Under the pieces are notes generated by a model. That model did not search any database. It was given only the letters and a program-made list of their open reading frames with translations, and was not told the DNA's origin. Shown piece after piece: positions 26,940 to 36,486 of a stretch of 64,000 bases of DNA. Each line of letters starts with the position of its first letter. The stretch's first letter is position 1. This DNA comes from Paenibacillus sp. URB8-2. Its GTDB lineage: Bacteria > Bacillota > Bacilli > Paenibacillales > Paenibacillaceae. The stretch is taken from NCBI RefSeq assembly GCF_013393385.1, contig NZ_AP023239.1, forward strand, positions 4,154,001-4,218,000, in the 5' to 3' direction. The position numbers and the translations under genes are program-made.

Positions 26940-27180
26940 GAAAATCACCGAAGTGGTCATACCTTTTCTATTAGACAGATGAAAAAAGCTAAGCAGCCTA
27001 TGCGTGCCGATACTCAATCGGTGTGCGCTGTTTAAGTTTAGATTGAAATCGCTGGTAATTATAAAAGTAGGGTGTATTCTTCTACCGCTTGATGTATTTT
27101 CAAGATACGCTTTGACTGCCACCACTTTGAATTCTACCATATACGCTTGATATACTTGGCCCTTTCTAGACATAAAAACA
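26940..27180 (-). pseudogene. Internally deleted IS3-family transposase remnant
   Basis: The minus strand starts with an orfA-like N-terminus (MSRKGQVYQAYMVEFKVVA). After a short join it continues in another frame as the last residues of orfB (YNYQRFQSKLKQRTPIEYR, then stop). The whole catalytic part is missing. The surrounding 26780-26940 and 27181-27315 hold nothing else recognisable. Confidence 0.6.
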
Positions 27181-27315
27181 TCTCCCAGTTCACTCGTTCC
27201 TCATGATAACAAATGCTTTTTACGAGTGTCTACTTAGAAGGGGATGCTACCATTTCTCAAGCTTTTCGAATACATCTTACCCGAGTTCTGCAAGAGCCAA
27301 TCAAGGCTACGCACT

Positions 27316-28219
27316 TTATTCTTTCACTCGAATAAGTCGTAGACTATTTAACGTTACCAGAAGAGTCGCCCCCATATCTGCAAGAATGGCAATCCAGAGT
27401 GTTAACCAACCCGGGATAACCAAAAGTAAGGCAATTAGTTTAATCGCTAATGAAAAGGTGATATTTTGCTTTATTACATGTAAAGCTTTACGGCTTAGTT
27501 TCAGAGTGAATGGAAGTTTTCTTAAATCGTCTCCCATTAGAGCAACATCTGCCGTTTCAAGTGCTGTATCTGTTCCCGCTCCGCCCATGGCTATCCCAAC
27601 AGTAGAAGCCGCTAGCGCTGGGGCATCATTGACACCATCTCCTACCATAGCTACCAATTGTTTAATAAAGTCTAATTTGTCCTGTGGCAACAGTTCTGCC
27701 TGAATATCGGATACTCCAACTTGCCCGCCGATAGCATTCGCAGTACCTTTGTTATCCCCTGTAAGCATAATGGTTTTTTTGATTCCAAGTTGGTGTAACT
27801 TTTGAATGATTTCCTTACCCGATTCACGCACTTCATCAGCTACAGCAATCACTGCGAGTATTCCTTTCTCTGTTCCAACAACCATAGCTGTTTTACCTTG
27901 ATTTTGAAGTGTCTTCACCATTTGCTCTTGTTCGTTACTGAAACCTGCAGTTGGTAATTCTTTGAAGAGTTTCGGACTTCCAATATAATAAGTCGTTCCG
28001 TTTACATTACCCTTAATCCCTTTCCCTATAATAGAAGAAAAGTCATCAACTATTACATTAGAATAAGATATATTTTCCTGTTCAGCTTTTTTCATAATGG
28101 CTGAAGCAAGAGGATGCCCGGAACGATATTCCAATGCAGTGATAATGGAAAGCAATTCTTTGTCGTTCGTCTTATTGTTCAACACGTTAAAATTCGTTAC
28201 AACTGTTGCTAGACTAAAA
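27316..28219 (-). pseudogene. cadA: 3' part of a cadmium/zinc-type P1B ATPase, cut by an IS3 element
   Basis: About 300 C-terminal residues of a CadA/ZntA-like pump. It keeps [33 protein letters not shown] and the last two helices. The preserved part begins directly after where DKTGTLTKG should be (VVTNFNVLN). All membrane helices 1-6 and the phosphorylation site are therefore gone, and the piece cannot pump. The break coincides with the left end of the IS3 element at 28220. On the far side of the element the sequence is IS110, not cadA, so more than one event shaped this site. Confidence 0.85.
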
Positions 28220-28279
28220 AGTAGACATAGGGAACCGAGAATCGGGTAAAATGAACCTATCCAAATTCGAGGTGCTAAC

Positions 28280-28567
28280 ATGACGAAAAAATACGATAAA
28301 GAATTTAAACTGCAAACGATTCAGATGATCCAGGAAGAAGGAAAGGCGGTGGCGCAGGTCGCCCGCGAACTGGGGATAAGCGACAACACCCTGTATCGTT
28401 GGATGGCGGAATATGAGCAAGACGGTGCACAAGCCTTTCCAGGCAGTGGACAACTGAAAGCCGACGATAAGGCAATGAGAGACCTTCAGAAACGCATTCG
28501 TGATCTGGAAGAGGAGAACGACATCTTAAAAAAGGCGATGCACTACTTCGCCAAAGACCGGCGCTGA
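28280..28567 (+). CDS. IS3-family transposase OrfA
   Basis: 95 residues with a helix-turn-helix ([19 protein letters not shown]) and a C-terminal leucine-zipper-like helix ([19 protein letters not shown]). OrfA binds the element ends and normally fuses to OrfB by a -1 frameshift at its end. ATG at 28280. Confidence 0.9.
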   Translation: MTKKYDKEFKLQTIQMIQEEGKAVAQVARELGISDNTLYRWMAEYEQDGAQAFPGSGQLKADDKAMRDLQKRIRDLEEENDILKKAMHYFAKDRR

Positions 28568-28570
28568 TCT

Positions 28571-29431
28571 ATGCCTTCATCCACGATCATCGCTTCAAGT
28601 GCCGAGTCTCGAAGATGTGCAAAACCTTTGATGTATCCCGAAGCGGCTATTACAAATGGACCAAGCGAAAAGCCAGCAAACGTGAAAAACGACGTCGCAA
28701 GCTGGAGCGGCGGATCCGTCGTATCTTTCTGGAATCCCGTCGATTATATGGAAGCCCCAAAGTAGCAAAAGAACTTCATAAGCAGGGCATACGTGTATCC
28801 GAGAAAACGGTCGCTCGGATCATGAAGGAGCTGGGTTTACGCTCTCGCACGGTGAAGAAATACAAGGCCACAACAAATTCGAAGCACAACCTGCCCGTCC
28901 AAGAGAACGGTGTTGAACCGCGAGTTTAATCCGGCAGCTCCAAACAAGGCCTGGGTGGCTGATATTACGTATATCCCGACCGATGAGGGTTGGCTGTATT
29001 TGGCGAGCATCATGGACCTGTACAGTCGTAAAATCGTTGGCTTCCACATGGATCAGCGAATGACGAAAGAACTGGTGTTAACGGCGCTGGATCGCGCCTA
29101 CAGCCAGCAGCGGCCTCGTGGTGAGGTGCTGCATCATTCGGATCGTGGCAGTCAGTACGCTTCCCATGATTACCAAGCGCGACTGCGCACCTATAAGATG
29201 AAAGGCAGTATGAGCCGTAAAGGGAACTGTTACGATAATGCGTGCATCGAATCGTTCCACAGTGTGCTCAAGAAAGAACTCGTCTACTTGGAAAAATTCA
29301 AAACACGCAAGGAAGCCAAGAAACGCATTTTTGAATACATTACTTGTTTCTACAATGGAAAGAGAATCCATTCAGCAATTGGGTACTCTACGCCCAATGA
29401 GTACGAACGTATGTACCGATTCGCTGCATAA
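28571..29431 (+). pseudogene. IS3-family transposase OrfB, frameshifted
   Basis: The first part carries the HTH_21 region (SRSGYYKW, RRLYGSPKVAKELHKQGI). The second part is the DDE integrase core with VADITYI, HHSDRGSQY and the glutamate in NACIESFHS. The two parts are in different frames because of one extra G near 28902 (AGAACGGTGTTGAAC), where VQEN should run into VLNREF. Without that base the protein would be complete, so this is a recent inactivation or a base-calling error. Confidence 0.8.
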
Positions 29432-29455
29432 TTTTCTCGATTCTTTGTGTCTACT

Positions 29456-30290
29456 CTATTGACAGAGGTACAATAGCGGAAGCTGCGGTTACATCCACAC
29501 CGGGAGTGGTTTGAAGAAGCTCTATCTCCAAGCGGTAGGACTCCAAATGTTGGTCAATGGCTTCATCGAACTGTTGAATGGATTGCTCGAGATGGGTCAG
29601 GTGCTGCCACGATTGGGAAAGCAGGAAACGATGATGGGGGAGAGCTTCCCTTGAGAGTGCATCCAGAAGTTGCGGAATTTTGTTTTTGATTTGGCCTTTA
29701 ACCAGCGAACGAATCGTTTCCTGATCCAGTCTGCCGTTATCCATGAGTTGGTTCAGTAAGGCACGGCCGGTAACGCCAAACACATCGGAGATGACAGAAG
29801 CCAGTTTGATGCCGGCAGATTCAAGCACTTTGTGAATGCGATTCTTTTCCGCCGTAACATGATGAACCATCTTCTTCCGATGACGAGTCAGGTCACGGAG
29901 TTCCCGAATATCTTGTGGCGGTACGAAGCTGCCCTCAATAAGTCCGGAGCGAAGGAGCTTGGCGATTCATTCGGCATCGGAAATGTCCGTTTTGCGTCCA
30001 GTGACATTCTTGATGCATTGTGCGTTGGCCAGCCTAATCTCGCAAGACTCCTCCAGTACATGGTAAACTGGCTTCCAGTAGACACCCGTGCTTTCCATGG
30101 CAACGTGAGTACAGGAGGCAGCTTGGAGCCAGGCTTCAAGCTCGTGTAGGCCCTTGGACATCGTAGAAAAGGTGCGTATTTCTTTCTTGGGACGGCCTTC
30201 CAGATTTCCAGTTAAGAGACAGGCAACGACCGTATCCCGGTGAACATCGAGACAACAGTTCTCCAAAATAGCTTCCAAAAAACACCCCCC
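29456..30290 (-). pseudogene. IS110-family transposase with a nonsense codon and lost C-terminus
   Basis: The N-terminal DEDD part reads LDVHRDTVVACL, HVAMESTGVYWKP and GRKTDISDAE. It is followed by TGA where family members have Trp (DAEWIAKLL). The same frame then continues IAKLLRSGL, DLTRHRKKMVHHV and on to TTPGVDVTAASAIV, so one point mutation breaks it. The catalytic serine domain at the C-terminus is missing because the IS3 element abuts at 29455. Confidence 0.8.
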
Positions 30291-30638
30291 AAAACAGAAT
30301 GTGGAGGGACAGAATAGGCTGGTGAGTGAGTAAGTAAGGATTTTTTTACACGTGCTCATCCGAAGATGGCGACAATTGGGTTGTACTCATGACCAGTCGT
30401 GGACGGTTTTTTGTACGGGGTTATACCACCATTAAAAACCTCGTATTTCTTCTGTCCCTCTAGTATTAGGATGGACAGGATGGACCCGGTTAAGACGTAG
30501 GGGCAACGAGCAAATAAACATTTTCATTCTGGGATGTGAGCCGATGGCTCATGAGAGTTTTTTGTGATTGACATAGTAGCCAGTTCCCACAAGGTCGTCA
30601 TCATTTGGGATAACCAAATAGGGTAAAGTCTTTTATGT
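30291..30638 (-). other. Noncoding end of the IS110 element; possible bridge-RNA region
   Basis: About 300 bp upstream of the IS110 gene lack an open frame. They include a hairpin-forming stretch around 30538-30560 (GAGCCGATGGCTC). Members of the IS110 group encode their structured bridge RNA in this leading noncoding end. I cannot fold it here, so this is position-based only. Confidence 0.35.
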
Positions 30639-30839
30639 TCAACGTTTTTTTCTTATACGGATCCAACGTACCAGCAGAAAGATAAACACGATAAGAAATA
30701 CAGCACAGATTAAAAATATTCTTATATAACCGCCAAACTGTAGCAAAGAATTACTTTGAAAAGATAGCGCCGCTATGGTCATACATGTTAAACCCATTCC
30801 TATAAAAAGAATTGCAATCAGCCACTCTATTTTTTTCAT
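30639..30839 (-). CDS. Two-helix membrane protein, third gene of the two-component operon
   Basis: 66 residues: two hydrophobic helices (IEWLIAILFIGMGLTCMTIAA-type and IFLICAVFLIVFIFLLV) and a very basic end RWIRIRKKR. The ATG overlaps the kinase stop (ATGA), so it is translated with the kinase. It may help or modulate the sensor; nothing in sequence proves this. Confidence 0.75.
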   Translation of the reverse strand: MKKIEWLIAILFIGMGLTCMTIAALSFQSNSLLQFGGYIRIFLICAVFLIVFIFLLVRWIRIRKKR

Positions 30840-32245
30840 GTACTCCCCTCCCCAAACTCTGATTGCAGGACAAACCGGATTTTAAATCGAGTCCCTTCCC
30901 CCATTTTACTGGTAACTTGTATTTTTCCTTCTTGCAGTTCTACCAATTTCTTCACGATCGATAATCCTAATCCAGTGCCTCCAAATTGACGGGAGCGCGA
31001 CTTTTCCACTCTATAAAATCGCTCAAAAATATAGGGGAGTTCATCAGCGGGAATACCTATTCCAGTATCCTCTATAATCAATGTTACAGAAGCAGTTTCA
31101 TATAACAAATATACCTTAATGCCTCCCCGCTCTGTATAACGAATGGCATTTTCGAGCAAGTTTAGTACAATCTGTTCCATCCGTTTTCCATCTGCCCGAA
31201 TGAGTGAGGTCGTTCCAGATTGCTGCATAGTTAGACATAAGTTTTTTTCTCTGGCCTTCAGTTCAACCTTCCTGACCGCGTGTTCAGTGAGCTCTGATAG
31301 GTCAATCCATTCAAGAACAAGTGTGATTTTCCCTTCTTCCATCTTTGCCAAGTCAAACAAATCATCGACCAGATGCTGAAGCCGAACCGATTCATCATAG
31401 ATAATATCAAGGTATTGATTTTTCTCCGCTTCGGTCTCATATAACTCCTCCTTCACCACCCGGGAATAACCCTCCAGATAAGTAATAGGCGTACGCAGCT
31501 CATGAGATATATTGGCGAAAAATTCCTGTCGTGTATCCCGGTAACGCTGGAGATCAACCGCTAAATCATTGATTGCTTCAGCTAAGGCGCCCATTTCATC
31601 CCGGCTTTTAAACTCCAGTCTGGTTTCCAGCTCACCGGCGGCAATTTTACGGGTCGCCTTTTGCATCTGCAGAAGCGGACGGGACAAAAATTGAGCGATG
31701 ATCCATGTGATCCCGAGGGCGAGTAAAAATGCCCCCATTCCGGAGAGGATGAGTAAATTCCGAACACCTGACAATGATTGCTCCATCTGTTCCGTAGACG
31801 ACATAACATAAAGAGCAGAAGCAACAACTCCTCCTTCATGTATGGGTTGCCCCGATACAAAATAACGGTGTCCAGTAGGATCCTCGTACAGTAAGTTCAC
31901 TTTTTTCCCGGAAAAAATCTTATTTAGGTCAGGGGCCCTGATAAACGATCTATCGGATGAATCGTGGACTCCTGAATGAAGGATAACCTCACCATCCTTG
32001 CGAATATTAAAAATACTGACATTTGAAAACTCGGCAAACGTCTTCATGGTTTGATCAGATGTTGCATCGGTGGAGTCCGCCATTAACGCGAAATGGGAAG
32101 TGAGTTCCTCCGTTTCGGTCTGCGTGCGGGCATAATAATAGTTAGTAAACATACGGTCAATTGAAAATCCTAGAAATACGATCACGATCAGGAATAGCGT
32201 GATGATTATCAGGCCAAGTTTTAATCCGATCCGGTTATTTTTCAT
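30836..32245 (-). CDS. Membrane sensor histidine kinase
   Basis: 469 residues. Helix 1 spans about residues 9-29 and helix 2 about 164-186. They enclose an extracytoplasmic domain of about 130 residues without cysteines. HAMP follows (about 187-240), then the HisKA box with the phospho-acceptor His248 (NISHELRTP). The ATPase has N-box ENAIRY, G1 DTGIGIP, F-box FERFYR and G2 GGTGLGLS. It overlaps the response regulator gene by 4 bases. The signal is unknown. The presumed targets (copper, ferredoxin and Met-rich exported proteins) suggest extracytoplasmic metal or redox stress. Confidence 0.93.
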   Translation of the reverse strand: MKNNRIGLKLGLIIITLFLIVIVFLGFSIDRMFTNYYYARTQTETEELTSHFALMADSTDATSDQTMKTFAEFSNVSIFNIRKDGEVILHSGVHDSSDRSFIRAPDLNKIFSGKKVNLLYEDPTGHRYFVSGQPIHEGGVVASALYVMSSTEQMEQSLSGVRNLLILSGMGAFLLALGITWIIAQFLSRPLLQMQKATRKIAAGELETRLEFKSRDEMGALAEAINDLAVDLQRYRDTRQEFFANISHELRTPITYLEGYSRVVKEELYETEAEKNQYLDIIYDESVRLQHLVDDLFDLAKMEEGKITLVLEWIDLSELTEHAVRKVELKAREKNLCLTMQQSGTTSLIRADGKRMEQIVLNLLENAIRYTERGGIKVYLLYETASVTLIIEDTGIGIPADELPYIFERFYRVEKSRSRQFGGTGLGLSIVKKLVELQEGKIQVTSKMGEGTRFKIRFVLQSEFGEGST

Positions 32246-32958
32246 TCCTGTTCTCCGGAAACGTAAAACTTATAGCCTACTCCCCACACCGTTTGAATAG
32301 GATTGTAAGTCATTCCTGCCTTCTGAAGTTTTTCACGTATATTCTTGATATGGGTATCCACCACCCGGACCTCACCTTCGTAATCATAGCCCCATAACTT
32401 TTCAACGAGCTCCTCCCTGCTGAAGGCGCGCTGCGTATTTTGGGCCAATACAGCGAGTAGATCAAACTCCTTCTGGGTAAAATCAACCACTTCATCTTGA
32501 ATACGAATCTCACGCGCATCCGGGAAAATGGTGATTTGCGAGAATTCTAGTACCCATTGCTTAGGCTGCGATGTCTGTGTAATCGTTGACCTACGAATTA
32601 ACGAATACATGCGGGCCAGGAGCTCTTCAGAATCAAAGGGCTTTGTTAAATAATCGTCCGCGCCGATCCCTAAACCATGAATCTTATCCTTAGTTTCAGT
32701 ACGTGCCGTTAGCATTAATATTGGAACCGTTTCGGTTTCTCTGATCACCTTGCATACTTGCCAGCCATCCATATCAGGCATCATGAGATCAAGTAAAATA
32801 ATATCAAAGGAATTCTTCTTGACCATGGATAAGGCCTCTAGCCCTGTAGCCGCTTCCTTAACCTGGAATCCTTCCTTCATCAGAAAAATCCGGAGCAGGT
32901 TCCTCATATTCCACTCATCATCGACAATTAACACATGAAGTTTCAACAATTTCGACAT
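32242..32958 (-). CDS. OmpR-family response regulator, presumed master of the direct-repeat regulon
   Basis: 238 residues. The receiver has the acidic pair DD at 13-14, phospho-acceptor Asp57 (LLDLMMPD) and Lys in YLTKPF. The winged-helix output domain has REELVEKLWGYD and VDTHIKNIREKL. I chose ATG at 32958, with AAGAAGGTG upstream, over a GTG three codons earlier. OmpR-type regulators bind hexamer direct repeats at 11-bp pitch, the pattern found at twelve sites here, including its own promoter (site G). Assignment of those sites to this protein is an inference from autoregulation and proximity. A decayed copy of its 5' half is at 38634-38815. Confidence 0.93.
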   Translation of the reverse strand: MSKLLKLHVLIVDDEWNMRNLLRIFLMKEGFQVKEAATGLEALSMVKKNSFDIILLDLMMPDMDGWQVCKVIRETETVPILMLTARTETKDKIHGLGIGADDYLTKPFDSEELLARMYSLIRRSTITQTSQPKQWVLEFSQITIFPDAREIRIQDEVVDFTQKEFDLLAVLAQNTQRAFSREELVEKLWGYDYEGEVRVVDTHIKNIREKLQKAGMTYNPIQTVWGVGYKFYVSGEQE

Positions 32959-32988
32959 TGTGCCCACCTTCTTTGTTTTCTTTGTTTT

Positions 32989-33022
32989 ATTATATAAAAA
33001 TAATGTGTTGAAAAAATGAAGT
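32989..33022 (-). promoter_or_regulatory. Direct-repeat site G in the promoter of the response regulator
   Basis: TGTTGA (33006) and TGAAGT (33017) are 11 bp apart. A perfect TATAAT (minus strand, 32989-32994) lies exactly 11 bp downstream. The repeats are weaker than elsewhere, as is common at autoregulated promoters. Confidence 0.7.
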
Positions 33023-33385
33023 TCTAACAGGTAAAAGAAGCTTCTTGAATGGAAGCCTCTTCTTACTTTCGAAATCCTTTTTTAAATCCGCTTCAAATCC
33101 CCAATAAAACCCAGGTGTATCTCGCGCTTGAATTGTAGCCTTCCCTCTGTCCTTTGAGTAAGCTAATCGTTAACACTGATAAACTGTGTCCATTGTACGG
33201 CAGCTGAATAATTACCAAAAACAAGCTGACTTCCCGCCAATTGCCGGTGTCAGCTTGTTCACTCACAGCATATTATCAGAAAATCATGTTGTTATATTTC
33301 ATCATGTTGTGTATGACCATCATGACTAATGTTGTTCATGTCAGTATTCTTGATCATTTTGCTCATGTCTGTAGTTCTGAATTTT
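33023..33385. other. Intergenic region with one terminator
   Basis: A hairpin-like stretch (AGAAGCTTC...GAAG) lies near 33035-33065. The clear terminator of the lipoprotein gene is at 33214-33262. The remaining sequence holds no recognised gene. Confidence 0.4.
33214..33262 (-). terminator. Terminator of the CWB2-like lipoprotein gene
   Basis: AACAAGCTGAC and GTCAGCTTGTT form a perfect 11-bp stem around an 18-nt loop. On the minus strand it runs into TTTTGGTAAT. Confidence 0.75.
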
Positions 33386-34579
33386 TTAATGGCCAGCGTG
33401 CGGATTGCCACCGGAAGCAGGCGAAATTTCCAGCATATCATCGATTTCACTTTGTGCGACGTTTGAAATGGTCGAGCTGTCGCCTGTGATCCAAGCATGA
33501 TTATACGGTCCCTCTGATGGCGAATCCTGGAACTTCGGTTGAAGAGCCGCTGTATATTCCATGACGGAATCCGGCATATTGTCTTTATTAGTGAAAATTA
33601 ACGGAGCATGTTTACCCAAGTGAGAGAATGGAGCGGCAGCAATGGCAAGCATGGTAGAATCCTGAGTTAAGAACGACAAGTTATGTCCAGGTGTTGTGAT
33701 TCCCCAGCCAAACTGAGTACCCTTGTCTTTAAACTGAGCAAAGGCAATCGAGTTAGCATATGGATCATTACCAGAAATACGTGTTACCTTCCCATAGGAT
33801 TTCAGTTCCTTTTCCACGTTACTGGAAACAGCGGATTCTGGTCCAATGAGATAAATAACCGCATTACCTCCGCGTTTATTTAACGCATCCACGGTTGGTG
33901 CAGGAATTTCGTCCTTTGTTACGTAAAGCAGAGGTTCAGGCATATGCGCAATCCAGTTTACTGCAGGCAGCGTATATTCCGGGCTGTCCATAGATCCAAC
34001 CACGACGGCCTGTGGCAGCTCACCCGCAACTTTGGCATAATACGTATCAATCGCTTGGGCTACTGCGGCCGGCTCTTCTCCTTCAATCTTGTCAATCTTC
34101 ATATCCAGACCTTTTAACTGTTCTTCAACACTTGCAGTGACAGGACCAACAATCACGATTTGAATATTATCATTGCCTTCTGCACCCATCGGGTTCAACC
34201 GTTTTAATTCCTCAAGCGTCGCTTCAGGGACTTTATCCTTATCGAAGAAAAGGACCGGGCCATTGCTCGGATGGTGAATCAGATCGGTGCTCACCGCAGC
34301 AATCTGCCAGTTGCTTACATCCGTTAACACAACGCTTGCCGGTCTGTTACTTTCGGATACCGCTGTCCAGAGTGTGCGAGAGACCAGAACAGCCGCCTCC
34401 ACCGGATCGGACGTATTAATCCGTGTTGTATTTTTAGTGCCCACCCAAGGAACAGTAACGGATGAACTATTGGTGTCTTCAGCCTTTGGTTCAGCCGCTT
34501 TATTTCCGATTTGGCAGCCGGCCAGAACTGCACTTAAAACTAAGGTCAAACTAACAACTACTAAACCTTTTTTCATCAT
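33386..34579 (-). CDS. Lipoprotein with cell-wall-binding repeat 2-like (CWB2) domains
   Basis: 397 residues. The signal peptide ends in LAGC. The mature part has repeated alpha/beta units of CWB2 type: IQIVIVGPVTASVEEQLK, AVIYLIGPESAVSSNVEKEL and TRISGNDPYANSIAFAQF. The end is NPHAGH, a possible metal-binding tail. CWB2 domains anchor proteins to wall polymers in Clostridia; in a stand-alone lipoprotein the role is unclear. ATG-ATG start with GGAGGG upstream. It is transcribed alone from site H, next to the two-component operon, so it is a probable regulon output. Confidence 0.8.
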   Translation of the reverse strand: MMKKGLVVVSLTLVLSAVLAGCQIGNKAAEPKAEDTNSSSVTVPWVGTKNTTRINTSDPVEAAVLVSRTLWTAVSESNRPASVVLTDVSNWQIAAVSTDLIHHPSNGPVLFFDKDKVPEATLEELKRLNPMGAEGNDNIQIVIVGPVTASVEEQLKGLDMKIDKIEGEEPAAVAQAIDTYYAKVAGELPQAVVVGSMDSPEYTLPAVNWIAHMPEPLLYVTKDEIPAPTVDALNKRGGNAVIYLIGPESAVSSNVEKELKSYGKVTRISGNDPYANSIAFAQFKDKGTQFGWGITTPGHNLSFLTQDSTMLAIAAAPFSHLGKHAPLIFTNKDNMPDSVMEYTAALQPKFQDSPSEGPYNHAWITGDSSTISNVAQSEIDDMLEISPASGGNPHAGH

Positions 34580-34613
34580 TTACCCTCCACTTTGAAATGT
34601 TAGAATTATTATC

Positions 34614-34647
34614 ACTTTACCTTAAAAATATGTAGAAATTATGTAGA
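34614..34647 (-). promoter_or_regulatory. Direct-repeat activator site H with -10 box
   Basis: TGTAGA (34631) and TGTAGA (34642) are 11 bp apart. TAAAGT (minus strand, 34614-34619) lies exactly 11 bp downstream. The surrounding 50 bp resemble the promoter at 38500-38553. Confidence 0.78.
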
Positions 34648-34760
34648 ATCCTTTTGTAATAATAATTATTATTAGGTTGGAACTAAAATCAAAAAAAGTC
34701 AGGTATGTACGTTAACCCAAGGCTCATAACATACAATATAAACAAGCAGGGGTTGTACTC

Positions 34761-35317
34761 ATGTCCAACTGGATAATCGCAGCCATCTTCTATACTTTTA
34801 TTATTGGTTGGTCGTTTGGCTTTATTTATCGGTTCCGTTCCACCATTACGGGTACCATTGCAATGATTTTACCAATGGTATGTGGGATGATTTTCGGCTT
34901 TGGAAGTAGAACAATCATTGGGATCGCATTTTCATCGAACTTATCCCTATCATTATTGACTAGTGTTCTAATCGGCATACTCGCTGGAGGGATCATCACT
35001 CTTTAATCCATATCGGAGCATTTCTGAACGGGGCTCTATCTTGCATGATGGCAGGTATGATGGGGACGATGCTCATTGTAATGTTGCCTTCGTCAGAGTG
35101 GGATCGAGTAATTTTTATTTTTATGGTCTTCAGCGGTATTCTCCAATTTATTCATACCCTAATGCTCCAGGGACAAATCGAGGAAGCTGTTCTGAAACGC
35201 TCCCTTTGGATCTTTCGCACTCCATTACTTATGTTTCTGGCTATCACTACTTTAATTTATCTTTACTCCACTAGTACCTTGACCTATTTTTATTCTAGTT
35301 TTATGCTCTTTCTATAA
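34761..35317 (+). pseudogene. Multi-helix membrane protein gene with one frameshift
   Basis: The first 81 codons give a membrane protein (WIIAAIFYTFIIGWSFGF, MILPMVCGMIFGFGS) that stops at 35004-35006. The following frame continues without a gap as HIGAFLNGALSCMMAGMMG and three more helices, to a stop at 35317. Restoring one T in the TTT run near 35002 would join them into one protein of about 185 residues. The Met/Gly-rich segment MMAGMMGTML is typical of small putative metal or membrane-stress proteins. Family unknown. Confidence 0.7.
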
Positions 35318-35340
35318 GAAAAATATGGGAGGGCAAGCAA

Positions 35341-36470
35341 ATGAACAAAAAATACGAGGTTCGGCTTGAGCCGAAAGAACGTGAAAGAATTGAACAACTT
35401 CTTCATGCCGAAACGACATCTCCCGGCATTCGCCGCCGCTGTCTCGTGCTGCTTCTTTCGGATGAAAATCAAGGTGCTATTCCCAAGCAGACTGAAATTG
35501 CCAGTCGTTCAGGAGTCAGTAATGCAACCGTTTTTTACACCGTTAGAGACTACTGTACCCACGGACTGGAGCAAACGCTCTGTTACCGCCGCCGTGCTGA
35601 ACCGGCACGCCCTTCACCGATCACCGGTGAGGTGGAAGCCCGAATTATTGCATTAGCCTGCTCTGAGCCTCCAAAAGGGTATGCGCGCTGGACGATTCGT
35701 TTGCTAACGCGCCGAGTCATTGAGCTGAATATTTTAGAATCGGTCGGACGAGAAACCATTCGGACGACTTTAAAAAAACGAAACTTAAGCCTCACCTGAA
35801 AAAACAATGGTGCATTCCCGCCAAATCGAGCAGTGAATTCGTCGCTCGGATGGAAGACGTCTTAGAGACCTATGCCCTGCCTTATGACCCTGAAATCCCG
35901 CTCATTTGTATGGATGAACAGCCGATCCAGCTGCTCGATCATTCGCGCCCACCGCAACCTATGAAGCCAGGACAGGTTCTGCGAGAAGACTACGAGTATG
36001 TTCGCAAAGGCAGCTGCAGCCTGTTTCTGTTCACGGAGCCGCTCGCCGGGTGGCGTCACGTGCAGGCTTCGGAAAGACGCACAAAATCCGATTGGGCTCT
36101 GCAGATCCAAGAACTGCTGGAGGTCCACTACCCAGAGGCGAAACGGGTTCGGCTCGTGATGGATAACTTGAATACCCATACGATCTCGTCCTTGTATGAA
36201 ACCTTTCCGCCTGAACAGGCGTTGGCTTTGGCAAAACGGCTAGAGATCCATTATACCCCTAAGCATGGAAGTTGGTTAAACATTGCTGAGATAGAACTCA
36301 GTGTAATGACGATCCAATGCCTGAACCGCCGAATCACCTCTATTGAAGAATTGCAGGGCGAGGTGTCCGCTTGGGAAACCGAACGCAACCGAATTCAGAA
36401 ATCTGTCGATTGGCAATTTACCACGGAGCAGGCACGAGGCAAGTTAAAGCATTTGTATCCTGAAATTTGA
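35341..36470 (+). mobile_element. IS630-family element (copy unlike the other two)
   Basis: A first frame (35341-35799) carries the helix-turn-helix part of an IS630 transposase (EIASRSGVSNATVFYTV). A second (about 35781-36470) carries the DDE part with [16 protein letters not shown] and [11 protein letters not shown]. They join at a T-A7 run (TTTAAAAAAACG), where a -1 slip gives a continuous protein, as is known for this family. Terminal repeats were not located. The next IS630 copy lies 16 bp beyond its stop codon. Confidence 0.8.
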
Positions 36471-36486
36471 TCTGGTCAAGGTACTA

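Larger units (their letters stand above)
28220..29455 (+). mobile_element. IS3-family insertion sequence
   Basis: It is bounded by AGTAGACA at 28220 and TGTCTACT ending at 29455, with further imperfect pairing inward (GAGAATC against GATTCT). It contains the usual orfA and orfB pair on the plus strand. Flanking bases differ on the two sides, so no target duplication is visible, in line with a later rearrangement with the neighbouring IS110. Confidence 0.8.
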
